Shown here one piece after another: positions 6,530 to 12,753 of a stretch of 12,753 nucleotides of DNA; within the stretch, counting starts at the first letter, position 1; each line of letters begins with the position of its first letter. A model generated the notes under the pieces. It saw only the letters and a program-made list of their open reading frames with translations. It made no database searches and was not told the DNA's origin. Origin of the DNA: Christensenellaceae bacterium (lineage in GTDB: Bacteria > Bacillota > Clostridia > Christensenellales > SZUA-584); the NCBI GenBank assembly GCA_012719815.1, contig JAAXZP010000128.1, forward strand, positions 1-12,753. Direction: 5' to 3'. The position numbers were made by a program, and so were the translations under genes.

Positions 6530-6538
6530 GGAAGGAGA
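6530..6538 (+). promoter_or_regulatory. Strong ribosome binding site with no start codon behind it
   Basis: GGAAGGAGA is a strong Shine-Dalgarno sequence, but at the expected distance, 8 bases after GGAG, there is ATA (6546-6548) and no ATG, GTG or TTG. From the ATA a frame of 30 codons runs to a TAA at 6636 (IPNPDKNSDPYFTTMGY and so on) with no family I recognise. In ribose-type operons the first gene normally encodes the sugar-binding protein, so this may be the relict start of a deleted gene. The whole stretch 6117-6705 holds only the promoters, operators and repeats listed here plus this relict; from about 6541 to 6705 I see no functional gene. Confidence 0.55.
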
Positions 6539-6705
6539 CACAGCAATACCGAATCCGGACAAAAATAGTGACCCTTATTTTACTACAATGGGCTATATTT
6601 TCTGTTGCGTGGCATACATGCCGGATTTCTGTTTAACATAAAGTTGGTGGCATTTTTCATGGGCAGCCACGTATTTGCCAAAACCAATCCCTGATACTTC
6701 GTTTA

Positions 6706-7686
6706 TTGAAAACGGCTCTGACGAAAAAGGAAGTGCACGCGCTGTTCAAGACGGTGCGGCAGCTGAGGGACAGAGGCATTGCCATCATGTTCATCAGCCA
6801 CAAGATCGACGAGATTTTCGAAATCGCGGATGATGTGGCCATCATGCGCAACGGCAGGAACGTTTATCTCGGCGCCACCTCCAGCCTGACCCGCAAAGAG
6901 TTTACCTATTACATGACGGGTCGCGAGTTGACCGACACGCGTTTCTGCCCGGAGAACGTCAGCGCGGAGCCTGTGCTTGAGGTAAAGAACCTGACGCTGG
7001 CGGGGAGCTCCCACGACATCAGCTGTGAACTGTGCAAAGGCGAAATACTGGGCGTGACGGGACTTTTGGGTTCCGGACGCACGGAGCTGGCCCTTTCGCT
7101 GTTCGGGCTGCTCAAGCCGGACAGCGGCGAGATTTACCTGAAGGACGAGAAGGTAAAGATATCGTCTCCCATCGAGGCCCAGAAACTGCATATCGGTTAT
7201 GTGCCGGAAGACCGCCTGACGGAAGGCCTGTGCCTGCGGCAGCCGATTGCCGACAACATCACGCTTTCTTCGCTCAAGCGCCTGTCCAGCAAGCTGGGGC
7301 TGATTAAGCAAAAGGATATTTTGGCTGAAGCTGATGTCTGGGTGAAAAAGTTCTCGATTGCGACAGACGACCCGATGAAGCACGCGTCGACGCTTTCGGG
7401 CGGCAACCAGCAGAAGATCGTGCTGGCGAAATGGCTGAGCAACGAACTGGACGTGCTGATTTTAAACGGCCCGACAGTGGGTGTGGACGTGGGCGCCAAG
7501 CAGGATATCCACGAACTGCTGCATGAGCTGGCCAGACAGGGGCTTGCGGTGATCATCATTTCCGACGACCTGGAGGAGGTTGTGGCCAACTGCAGCCGCG
7601 TGATTGTGATGAAAGACGGCGCCATTGTGGGCGAGCTGCAAAATGAGGATATCTGCAGCCAGGCCATCCTCAATATCATTCGGTAA
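6706..7686 (+). CDS. Ribose-type sugar ABC importer ATPase, lacking its N-terminal half
   Basis: RbsA/MglA-type ATPases have two fused nucleotide-binding domains and about 500 residues; this frame has 326. It opens (nominal TTG, no ribosome binding site) at ALTKKEV, which in the family lies directly after the Walker B of the first domain. Walker A, the signature and Walker B of domain one are therefore missing; only its H-loop region (FISHKIDEIFEIADDV) remains. The second domain is complete: Walker A GLLGSGRT (119-126), YVPEDR, signature LSGGNQQK (230-237) and Walker B LILNGPTVGVDVGAK, where the usual D-E is N-G. The upstream codons LILRLL sit where LILDEP is expected, so some homology may persist as wreckage. 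The gene is followed after 15 bases by two permeases. As it stands it probably cannot energise transport, unless the missing part was lost in assembly. The substrate is unknown, with a deoxyhexose likely from context. Confidence 0.88.
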   Translation: MKTALTKKEVHALFKTVRQLRDRGIAIMFISHKIDEIFEIADDVAIMRNGRNVYLGATSSLTRKEFTYYMTGRELTDTRFCPENVSAEPVLEVKNLTLAGSSHDISCELCKGEILGVTGLLGSGRTELALSLFGLLKPDSGEIYLKDEKVKISSPIEAQKLHIGYVPEDRLTEGLCLRQPIADNITLSSLKRLSSKLGLIKQKDILAEADVWVKKFSIATDDPMKHASTLSGGNQQKIVLAKWLSNELDVLILNGPTVGVDVGAKQDIHELLHELARQGLAVIIISDDLEEVVANCSRVIVMKDGAIVGELQNEDICSQAILNIIR

Positions 7687-7701
7687 GGGAGAGGTACATT
7701 T

Positions 7702-8706
7702 ATGGAATTGACTCGAAAGCTCCGTCGCATGACGCGAAAAACGGAATTTTACCTTTTCATCGTATTGGTGCTCATGTGTGTTGCGATACAGATCATCTCC
7801 GGTGGACAGCTTTTGGAGCCCAATACAATCGTCGATATTGCGCGTTCGCTGACGATATTCGGCATGTTTGCGCTTATAAGCTTGGTCGTGGTTATTTCAG
7901 GCGGCTTTGACCTCTCCTTCCCCACGCTGGCATCGCTGACTTATTCCGTTTCGACAAGTATTTGCCTTTCGATGGGATGGTGCCAGGAAACGGCTTGGAT
8001 GGCGTTCCTGCTGGCCGCAGTGATCGGCCTTGTTCTGGGAATGCTCAACGGTTTCATCATTTCCCGGTTCAAGCTGAATACGATGATCGTGACGCTGGGC
8101 ACGCAGACTTTGTTCCTCGGCATCAGCATGGGGCTTTTGCAGATGCCTGAGATCACTTCGACGCTGCCGCTGGGGCTCAGGTATTTCGGCGAGGACTCGC
8201 TTTTCGAGGTGTTCAGCTCCACGGGCATGCGGTCTTCGATGCCCACGGCGTTCCTGCTGTTTGTGGCGCTGGCCGTGATTGTCTGGTTTGTACTGCGCTT
8301 CACGATGTTCGGGCGTGCGCTGTACGCGATCGGCGGCAACGAGGTGTCTGCTGAGCGCGCCGGTATCAACGTAAAAAGAACAAAATTCTGGCTGTATGCG
8401 TTTGTGGGACTTGTGGCCGGCATCATCGGCATGCTGCGCGTGTGCATGGTACGGCAGGCTATTCCCAAAGGCCTCAACGGCTGGGATCTGAAGATTATTC
8501 CGGCTGTCATACTGGGCGGTGCGAGCATATACGGCGGCGAAGGCACCGTTTTCGGTACGCTGGTAGCGGCCATACTGATGACCGTGATTTCCAACAGCCT
8601 GCTGCTGATCGGCATCGACTCGTATTGGCAGGATTTCTTCAACGGGCTCGTTATTCTGGCCGGTGTGACCATTTCGGCTGTGCAGGCGAAGCGCCGCAGC
8701 ATTTAA
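7702..8706 (+). CDS. Sugar ABC transporter permease, RbsC-like (first of two)
   Basis: This is a 334-residue, very hydrophobic inner-membrane protein of the branched-chain/ribose permease family (BPD_transp_2), with about 8-10 membrane segments. Family landmarks are VVISGGFDLSFPTLASL near residue 57, the cytoplasmic loop IGGNEVSAERAGINV around 210, and the C-terminal DLKIIPAVILGGASIYGGEGTVFGT. The start has the good ribosome binding site GGGAGAGG 7 bases upstream. With the second permease at 8725 it should form the heterodimeric membrane channel, as in two-permease systems for L-rhamnose (RhaP/RhaQ) or AI-2 (LsrC/LsrD). The gene is intact, unlike the ATPase before it. The solute cannot be read from the sequence; FucI and the mutarotases point to L-fucose, L-rhamnose or a relative. 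Confidence 0.92.
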   Translation: MELTRKLRRMTRKTEFYLFIVLVLMCVAIQIISGGQLLEPNTIVDIARSLTIFGMFALISLVVVISGGFDLSFPTLASLTYSVSTSICLSMGWCQETAWMAFLLAAVIGLVLGMLNGFIISRFKLNTMIVTLGTQTLFLGISMGLLQMPEITSTLPLGLRYFGEDSLFEVFSSTGMRSSMPTAFLLFVALAVIVWFVLRFTMFGRALYAIGGNEVSAERAGINVKRTKFWLYAFVGLVAGIIGMLRVCMVRQAIPKGLNGWDLKIIPAVILGGASIYGGEGTVFGTLVAAILMTVISNSLLLIGIDSYWQDFFNGLVILAGVTISAVQAKRRSI

Positions 8707-8724
8707 TTGAGGAGGATGTGACTG

Positions 8725-9759
8725 ATGAAAAATAAAACGGGTCTCAAATTTAACTACACATTCCTTCTGCTGGGATTTCTGGTCGCTATCCTGATAGTGT
8801 TCACCATTGCGAAACCCACAATGCTGTGGGCACCGGATACGTGGAAGGCGATGGCGATACAGTTCCCGGAGTTCGGTGTGTTTACGCTGGGCGTCATGCT
8901 CTGCTTCATCATCGGGTGCATCGACGTATCTTTTGTGGCGCTGGGCAACTTTGCTTCAATTCTCGCCGCCCTGCTGATGCGGACAGTGACGGACGGGACG
9001 TTGCCGGAATCTGATACGGGGCTGATTGTGCTGCTGGCCATACTGCTTGCGCTGGTGGTCGGCGGCCTGGGCGGCCTGCTGAACGGTTCGCTGATTTCGC
9101 GGCTGGGCATCCCGCCGATTCTGGCGACGCTGGCGACGCAGATGGTGTTCAGAGGGCTGTCCATCGCGCTGACAAGAGGCGACGCTGTGACGGGCATTCC
9201 CGAAATTTACGGCGAAATAGGGCATATCTATCTGCTGGGCATTATACCGGTTCCGATGCTGATATTCCTTATCGTGTTTGCGATTTGCGCGTTCCTGCTG
9301 AAATGCACGACGTACGGCAAAAAGCTGTATATGATCGGTTCTAATCCCAAGGCGGCCCGGTTCAGCGCCATCAATGTCACCAGGATGATCAACGTCACCT
9401 TCGTGATCAACGGCGTAATTGCTGCCTTAAGCGCCCTGTTGATGGTAAACACTTACAATTCGGCGAAGGCAGACTTCGGCAGCTCGTATCTGATGCGGTG
9501 CATACTGATACTGGTGCTGGCCGGCGTACTGCCGGACGGCGGCATGGGCAAGATACTGGATGTGCTGATATCCATCGTGACCATTCAGATTATCGCCTCG
9601 TGCGTAAACATGTTCCCGGAACTGAATACGTACTACAGCAGCCTGATATCCGCCGCGCTGCTTCTCATTACGCTGATGATGACGTCGTATCTATTTAACC
9701 CCGAAAGAAAGGTGAGAAGGGCGGAGAAAAAAGAAGAGCTGCCCAAAGAAAGCGCCTGA
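8725..9759 (+). CDS. Sugar ABC transporter permease, RbsC-like (second of two)
   Basis: This is a 344-residue membrane protein of the same family as its neighbour but clearly diverged from it. Landmarks are FIIGCIDVSFVALGNFASI near residue 55, GGLLNGSLISRLGIPPILATLATQMVFRG, the loop IGSNPKAARFSAINVTR, and VLAGVLPDGGMGK near the C-terminus, followed by a charged cytoplasmic tail (RKVRRAEKKEELPKE). The ribosome binding site GAGGAGG lies 9 bases before the ATG, 18 bases after the first permease. Having two dissimilar permeases implies a heterodimeric channel and separates this system from the homodimeric RbsC type. The gene appears complete. Confidence 0.92.
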   Translation: MKNKTGLKFNYTFLLLGFLVAILIVFTIAKPTMLWAPDTWKAMAIQFPEFGVFTLGVMLCFIIGCIDVSFVALGNFASILAALLMRTVTDGTLPESDTGLIVLLAILLALVVGGLGGLLNGSLISRLGIPPILATLATQMVFRGLSIALTRGDAVTGIPEIYGEIGHIYLLGIIPVPMLIFLIVFAICAFLLKCTTYGKKLYMIGSNPKAARFSAINVTRMINVTFVINGVIAALSALLMVNTYNSAKADFGSSYLMRCILILVLAGVLPDGGMGKILDVLISIVTIQIIASCVNMFPELNTYYSSLISAALLLITLMMTSYLFNPERKVRRAEKKEELPKESA

Positions 9760-9780
9760 CGGGAGCAGGGAGGAACGGTT

Positions 9781-10518
9781 ATGCAGCTAATCGACATGTT
9801 TTACGACCAGATTGAGGATACGGTGAAGCGCCGCATTCCGTACGTCATACCAGTCGGCACGCTGGAGTATCATGCGCATCACGCCTCCTGCGGCACAGAT
9901 ACGCTGGTGATTACCGGATGCCTGCGCGAGCTCGAGAAGGAAAAGGAGATCGTCATTTGTCCGCCGATCTGGTACGGAGTGGCCTCATACGCCGTGTGCG
10001 GCCCCCGGCCGGGACACTTCCACGTCGATGAGGACACTTTCGCGGACTATGTCTACTGCATACTCAAGTCCATGATCTACGGCGGCCACAAGAATATCTA
10101 TCTGGTTGCGCATCATCAGACGGAGCAGGACGCCCTGATGCCGATGACAATCGCCTGCCACAAGGCGGCGAAAAAGGTGACCATGGAATACATGGAGGAC
10201 ACCCTGGGCAAAGGCTGGTGGGGCAGCGACAGCTATGCCGACTACTACGAAAACCTCGGCACCGGCGACGACCCGTTTTCGTATATCAAGGTGATATCGC
10301 TGATCGGCAAGGATGCGCAGATAAAATGCGGCGGGTTTGACCATGCCGGCAAGTGGGAAACATCCTTGCTGATGGGCACGTGGCTGGAGAAAGTGGACCT
10401 TAAGCGGTGCAGCCAGAACACCGAGTGGTTTGCGGAAAGCGCTAAAGAGGCCAGCGTGGAAACAGGCAAACATATGCTGGAGTGCACGCTGGAATGGTTG
10501 CGCAAAGCCATAGTCTGA
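9781..10518 (+). CDS. Creatininase-family metal-dependent hydrolase, divergent
   Basis: The 245-residue cytoplasmic protein fits the creatininase fold family (PF02633), which includes creatininase, formamidopyrimidine deformylases and the mycofactocin peptidase MftE. Two metal motifs are visible: PVGTLEYHAHHASCGTD, where Glu29, His31 and Asp40 match the usual E-x-H and T-D ligands, and DHAGKWETS, with Glu193 in the family H-A-G-x-x-E-T-S. The central N-G-H-G-G-N motif is replaced by VAHHQTEQD (109-117), so the substrate is probably different from creatinine. Ribosome binding site GGGAGG lies 7 bases before the ATG; the gene follows the permeases by 21 bases. Context suggests cleavage of a lactone, amide or cyclic ketone derived from the imported sugar, but the reaction cannot be named. 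Confidence 0.82.
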   Translation: MQLIDMFYDQIEDTVKRRIPYVIPVGTLEYHAHHASCGTDTLVITGCLRELEKEKEIVICPPIWYGVASYAVCGPRPGHFHVDEDTFADYVYCILKSMIYGGHKNIYLVAHHQTEQDALMPMTIACHKAAKKVTMEYMEDTLGKGWWGSDSYADYYENLGTGDDPFSYIKVISLIGKDAQIKCGGFDHAGKWETSLLMGTWLEKVDLKRCSQNTEWFAESAKEASVETGKHMLECTLEWLRKAIV

Positions 10519-10539
10519 CAAGAAACAAGGAGAATACCT

Positions 10540-11586
10540 ATGAACAGTATTGAACGTTTTTATGCGACAATTGAGCGCCGTCCGGTGGACAGGCCCGCCT
10601 GCTGGCTGGGCATGCCCACGCCCAGCGCAGTGCCGCAGCTGTGCGAATACTTCGGCGTCAAAACGCTGGACGAGCTGAAAGCGACGTGCGGTGACGACTT
10701 CTATGCCATCGAGGTGCCGTACAAGTCGCCCACATGCTCGGCATTGTATGCGGCGTTTGACTGGTATCTGAACGGCAGCAATGTGGACCCCGAGCACCGG
10801 ACGCTGACGGCGGAAGGCTTTTTCGCCAAGTTCCAAACCGTTGAGGAAGCCGAAGCCGCCAATTTCCCGTGGCCGGATCCCGAGCTATACATCGACCCGG
10901 CGGAGTGCCGCAGGCTGGTGGACGAAGCGCCGGAAGGCAAGGTTATTCTCGGCATGGTATGGGCGGCGCATTTCCAGGATTTCTGCGCGGCGTTCGGCAT
11001 GGAAAACGCGCTGATGAACATGATTGTCGCGCCGGAACTGGTGCACTATGTCAACGACAAAATCATGGCGTTTTACATGAAAGCGCTCAGGATTTTCCTC
11101 GACGCCACGAAGGACAAAATGCACGCCATATTGATCGGCGACGATATGGGCAGCCAGCTTGATCTGATGATCAGCCCGGAAATGGTGAAGGAATTCGTGA
11201 TTCCCGGCGCCAAGCAGCTTATCGACCTGGCGCACAGCTACGGCGTGAAGGTGATTTATCATTCCTGCGGCTCCATCGTGCGCATAATCCCGATGCTGAT
11301 CGAAGCGGGCGTGGATGCCATCCATCCGATACAGGCGCTGGCGGCGGGCATGGACGCGGAATCGCTGAAAGAAAAGTTCGGCGACAAGGTATCGTTCTGC
11401 GGCGGCGTGGATACGCAGGACCTGCTGCCCAACGGCACGCCGGAAGACGTGCGTGCGGAGGTGATACGTTTAAGAAAGCTGTTCCCGACGGGGCTGATTA
11501 TATCGCCCAGCCATGAGGCCATTCAGTCGGATGTGCCGCCGGCCAACATCAAGACGATGTTCGACGAGGCGCAGATGATCTATTGA
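10540..11586 (+). CDS. Uroporphyrinogen decarboxylase-like (URO-D/MtaA superfamily) protein
   Basis: This 348-residue TIM-barrel protein belongs to the URO-D superfamily (PF01208), which holds haem-pathway decarboxylases, corrinoid:coenzyme M methyltransferases and many uncharacterised proteins of anaerobes. Seen here are the N-terminal RFYATIERRPVDRPA, GDDMGSQ (200-206), VIYHSCGSI with His241 and Cys243, FCGGVDTQDLLP (286-297) and LIISPSHEAIQSDVPPANI (319-337). Methyltransferase members bind zinc by H-x-C-xn-C; here the last ligand position seems to be His325 in SPSHE, a form common among the uncharacterised members. No other haem gene is nearby, so haem synthesis is unlikely. Ribosome binding site AAGGAG lies 7 bases before the ATG. 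Membership in a sugar operon suggests it acts on a sugar derivative, perhaps by methyl transfer; that is inference. Confidence 0.85.
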   Translation: MNSIERFYATIERRPVDRPACWLGMPTPSAVPQLCEYFGVKTLDELKATCGDDFYAIEVPYKSPTCSALYAAFDWYLNGSNVDPEHRTLTAEGFFAKFQTVEEAEAANFPWPDPELYIDPAECRRLVDEAPEGKVILGMVWAAHFQDFCAAFGMENALMNMIVAPELVHYVNDKIMAFYMKALRIFLDATKDKMHAILIGDDMGSQLDLMISPEMVKEFVIPGAKQLIDLAHSYGVKVIYHSCGSIVRIIPMLIEAGVDAIHPIQALAAGMDAESLKEKFGDKVSFCGGVDTQDLLPNGTPEDVRAEVIRLRKLFPTGLIISPSHEAIQSDVPPANIKTMFDEAQMIY

Positions 11587-11634
11587 TAACCGAATAACAT
11601 CCGGAACAAGCCGGTATGAATGGGGGAGGGAAAT

Positions 11635-11958
11635 ATGATAAGACGCGGCGAGATGATCAAGATCAAGCCCGAGGGGCTGGAGGCTTACAAGCGGTATCAT
11701 GCGAACCCGTTGCCGGGCGTCAATGAGATGATCAAAGCCTGCAACATCCGCAATTATACCATCTTCCAGCGCGGCGATTACATGTTCGCGTACTATGAAT
11801 ACGTGGGGGACGACTTCGAAGCGGATATGGCCAAGATGGCGGCGGACCCCGCCACGCAGAAATGGTGGGATCTCGTCAAGCCGCTGATGGAGCCGCTGGA
11901 GGACAGAAAAGAAGGCGAGTTCTGGGCCTCGATGGAGGAAGTTTATCACCTGGATTAA
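11635..11958 (+). CDS. L-rhamnose/L-fucose mutarotase-like protein (RhaM family), copy 1
   Basis: A 107-residue protein of the L-rhamnose mutarotase family (PF05336, dimeric ferredoxin-like fold), which interconverts alpha and beta anomers of deoxyhexoses so that the isomerase receives its preferred form. Tyr18 and His22 (YKRYH) match the Escherichia coli RhaM catalytic positions, and the Trp pair is at 77-78 (QKWW). The family NYTIF motif is at 40-44. The usual Trp-Pro after the His is Leu-Pro here. The start at 11635 is preferred over ATG 11620, because that ATG is part of the ribosome binding site GGGGGAGGG and 11635 gives the family's length. Given FucI on the other strand, L-fucose is a plausible substrate. 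It is distinct from the FucU/RbsD family. Confidence 0.88.
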   Translation: MIRRGEMIKIKPEGLEAYKRYHANPLPGVNEMIKACNIRNYTIFQRGDYMFAYYEYVGDDFEADMAKMAADPATQKWWDLVKPLMEPLEDRKEGEFWASMEEVYHLD

Positions 11959-11972
11959 CAGGATGGCAGTTG

Positions 11973-11996
11973 GGGAAAGATTCATCTTTCCCTTTT
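11973..11996 (+). terminator. Terminator-like hairpin between the two mutarotase genes
   Basis: GGGAAAGA (11973-11980) pairs with TCTTTCCC (11985-11992) over 8 bp around a 4-base loop, followed by TTTTGCG. The T tract is short, so it is likely a leaky attenuator, or a processing or stability element, that lowers expression of the last genes relative to copy 1. Confidence 0.5.
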
Positions 11997-12034
11997 GCGC
12001 TGTCTGTCTTTTTGTCACCAGAAAGGGGAACGGC

Positions 12035-12361
12035 ATGAAACGTTGTTTTGGCCAGATCGGAAAACTCAAGCGTGACAAAATAGAAGAGTACTGCAGGCTG
12101 CACGCGGCCGTGTGGCCCGGCGTTTTGAAAACCATATCGGAGTGCAATTTACAAAATTATTCAATATTTCTGTGCGACGACCTGGTTTTTTCGTATTTTG
12201 AGTATGTCGGAGAGGATTTTGACGCCGATATGGAGAAAATGGCACAGGACCCTGTGACTCAGGAATGGTGGACGCATACGCATCCCTGCTTCGAGCGTTT
12301 TGCGTTTGACAGCAACAGCGAATTCTATCATGACATGAAGCAGATATTCTATCACCCGTGA
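12035..12361 (+). CDS. L-rhamnose/L-fucose mutarotase-like protein (RhaM family), copy 2
   Basis: A 108-residue paralogue of the preceding mutarotase. Shared features are Tyr19 and His23 (YCRLH), NYSIF (41-45), EYVGEDFDADMEKMAQDP (compare EYVGDDFEADMAKMAADP in copy 1) and the Trp pair at 78-79. It keeps the canonical Trp27-Pro28 that copy 1 lacks, so it is closer to the typical family. The start at 12035 is supported by AAGGGGA 5 bases upstream and by family length; a longer frame from 11963 would run through the hairpin and add an unrelated hydrophobic leader. Two adjacent copies suggest two sugar anomers or two substrates, or a heterodimer. A translation start 14 bases after its stop links it to the next gene. 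Confidence 0.88.
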   Translation: MKRCFGQIGKLKRDKIEEYCRLHAAVWPGVLKTISECNLQNYSIFLCDDLVFSYFEYVGEDFDADMEKMAQDPVTQEWWTHTHPCFERFAFDSNSEFYHDMKQIFYHP

Positions 12362-12375
12362 AATGGAGAAATGCT

Positions 12376-12735
12376 ATGGAATACGGCAAAAAGGTATGGA
12401 TATTTCCCGATGCGGAAATGCCGCCTGTCGGCGTGAACGCGATTCCGGGGCATGAATCGATCATCATCACCAATGTGTGCGACCGCGACGCGCATATCAG
12501 AATCACGCTGCTTTATACGGAGAGAGATCCCGTTACCGATATCGAAGTCACCGTGGGCGCCAAACGCGTCCGCTGCCTGCGCACCAACGAGGAGCGGGAT
12601 TTCGGACAGCATACGGCCAGGGAAGGCGAGCAGTATGCCATCATGCTGGAAAGCGACGTGCCGGTTGTGGCGCAATACGGACGAGCAGAACCCCGGACAG
12701 TCAGTTTCTATACCACTCCGGGATACTGTGAATAA
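12376..12735 (+). CDS. Sensory rhodopsin transducer-like (ASRT family) small-molecule-binding protein
   Basis: The 119-residue protein matches the family of the Anabaena sensory rhodopsin transducer (PF07100), a small soluble beta-sandwich tetramer. Landmarks are GKKVWIFPDAEMPP at the N-terminus, HESIIITN, HIRITLLYTERDPV, and the C-terminal ESDVPVVAQYGRAEPR. Most members occur in bacteria with no rhodopsin, and comparative genomics has proposed that they bind sugars or related ligands. That fits this operon, and no rhodopsin is visible in the window. The start at 12376 is taken because GGAG lies 7 bases upstream and the family begins at that point; ATG 12358 overlaps the preceding stop and adds six unrelated residues. 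Its exact role, whether ligand sensing, carrier or enzyme partner, is unknown. Confidence 0.85.
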   Translation: MEYGKKVWIFPDAEMPPVGVNAIPGHESIIITNVCDRDAHIRITLLYTERDPVTDIEVTVGAKRVRCLRTNEERDFGQHTAREGEQYAIMLESDVPVVAQYGRAEPRTVSFYTTPGYCE

Positions 12736-12746
12736 AGGCTGTAATT

Positions 12747-12753
12747 TAGGAGG
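12747..12753 (+). promoter_or_regulatory. Ribosome binding site of the next operon gene, cut by the window edge
   Basis: TAGGAGG at the very end, 11 bases after the preceding stop and with no terminator between, shows that another gene follows and that the operon is incomplete in this window. Confidence 0.7.

Noticed and set aside
7941..8702. A 253-codon minus-strand frame over the first permease
   Set aside because: It is a Ser/Pro-rich antisense frame of a membrane-protein gene, with no family features.
9985..10836. A 283-codon minus-strand frame over the creatininase-like and URO-D-like genes
   Set aside because: It spans two real genes on the other strand and has shadow-like composition.
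1..12753. CRISPR arrays, insertion sequences, attachment sites or riboswitches
   Set aside because: No spaced direct repeats, transposase or integrase genes, terminal repeats, or recognisable riboswitch core were seen by reading both strands.

Overview
The window looks like a moderately GC-rich Firmicutes (Clostridia-like) chromosome. The evidence is a housekeeping block in the order 7TM-HD protein end, ybeY, cdd, era, recO, which is typical of Firmicutes, plus sigma-A style TTGACA promoters, strong AGGAGG-type ribosome binding sites and CCA-encoding tRNAs. Assignment below phylum is not possible from the sequence alone.

Layout. Positions 1-2609 (+) hold the housekeeping block for rRNA maturation, pyrimidine salvage, ribosome assembly and DNA repair. 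Positions 2647-3167 (+) hold a promoter, three tRNA genes (Arg-TCT, His-GTG, Gln-TTG) and an intrinsic terminator. Positions 3231-6116 (-) hold a two-gene unit, a LacI-family regulator followed by L-fucose isomerase. Positions 6117-6705 are a long AT-rich divergent control region. Positions 6706-12735 (+) hold a sugar operon: a 5'-truncated ribose-type ABC ATPase, two permeases, a creatininase-like protein, a uroporphyrinogen-decarboxylase-like protein, two L-rhamnose/L-fucose mutarotase-like proteins, and a homologue of the sensory rhodopsin transducer. A ribosome binding site at the right edge shows that the operon continues.

Working model. The regulator controls its own unit and the divergent operon through two operator-like palindromes that sit at equivalent places just downstream of two similar promoters. 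The transporter imports a 6-deoxyhexose such as L-fucose or L-rhamnose, or a derivative. Mutarotases interconvert its anomers and FucI isomerises the aldose. The creatininase-like, UroD-like and transducer-like proteins have no assigned role in standard fucose catabolism; they are the candidates for an undescribed branch of the pathway, perhaps for a modified deoxysugar.

Oddities. Three lesions stand out. A 2-base loss at the cdd/era junction would explain both a run-on cdd and an era with no proper start. One extra base in a six-base homopolymer breaks lacI. The operon's substrate-binding protein gene and the first half of the ATPase are missing, and a strong ribosome binding site is left facing an ATA codon. 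These may be real decay, a deletion, or assembly errors.
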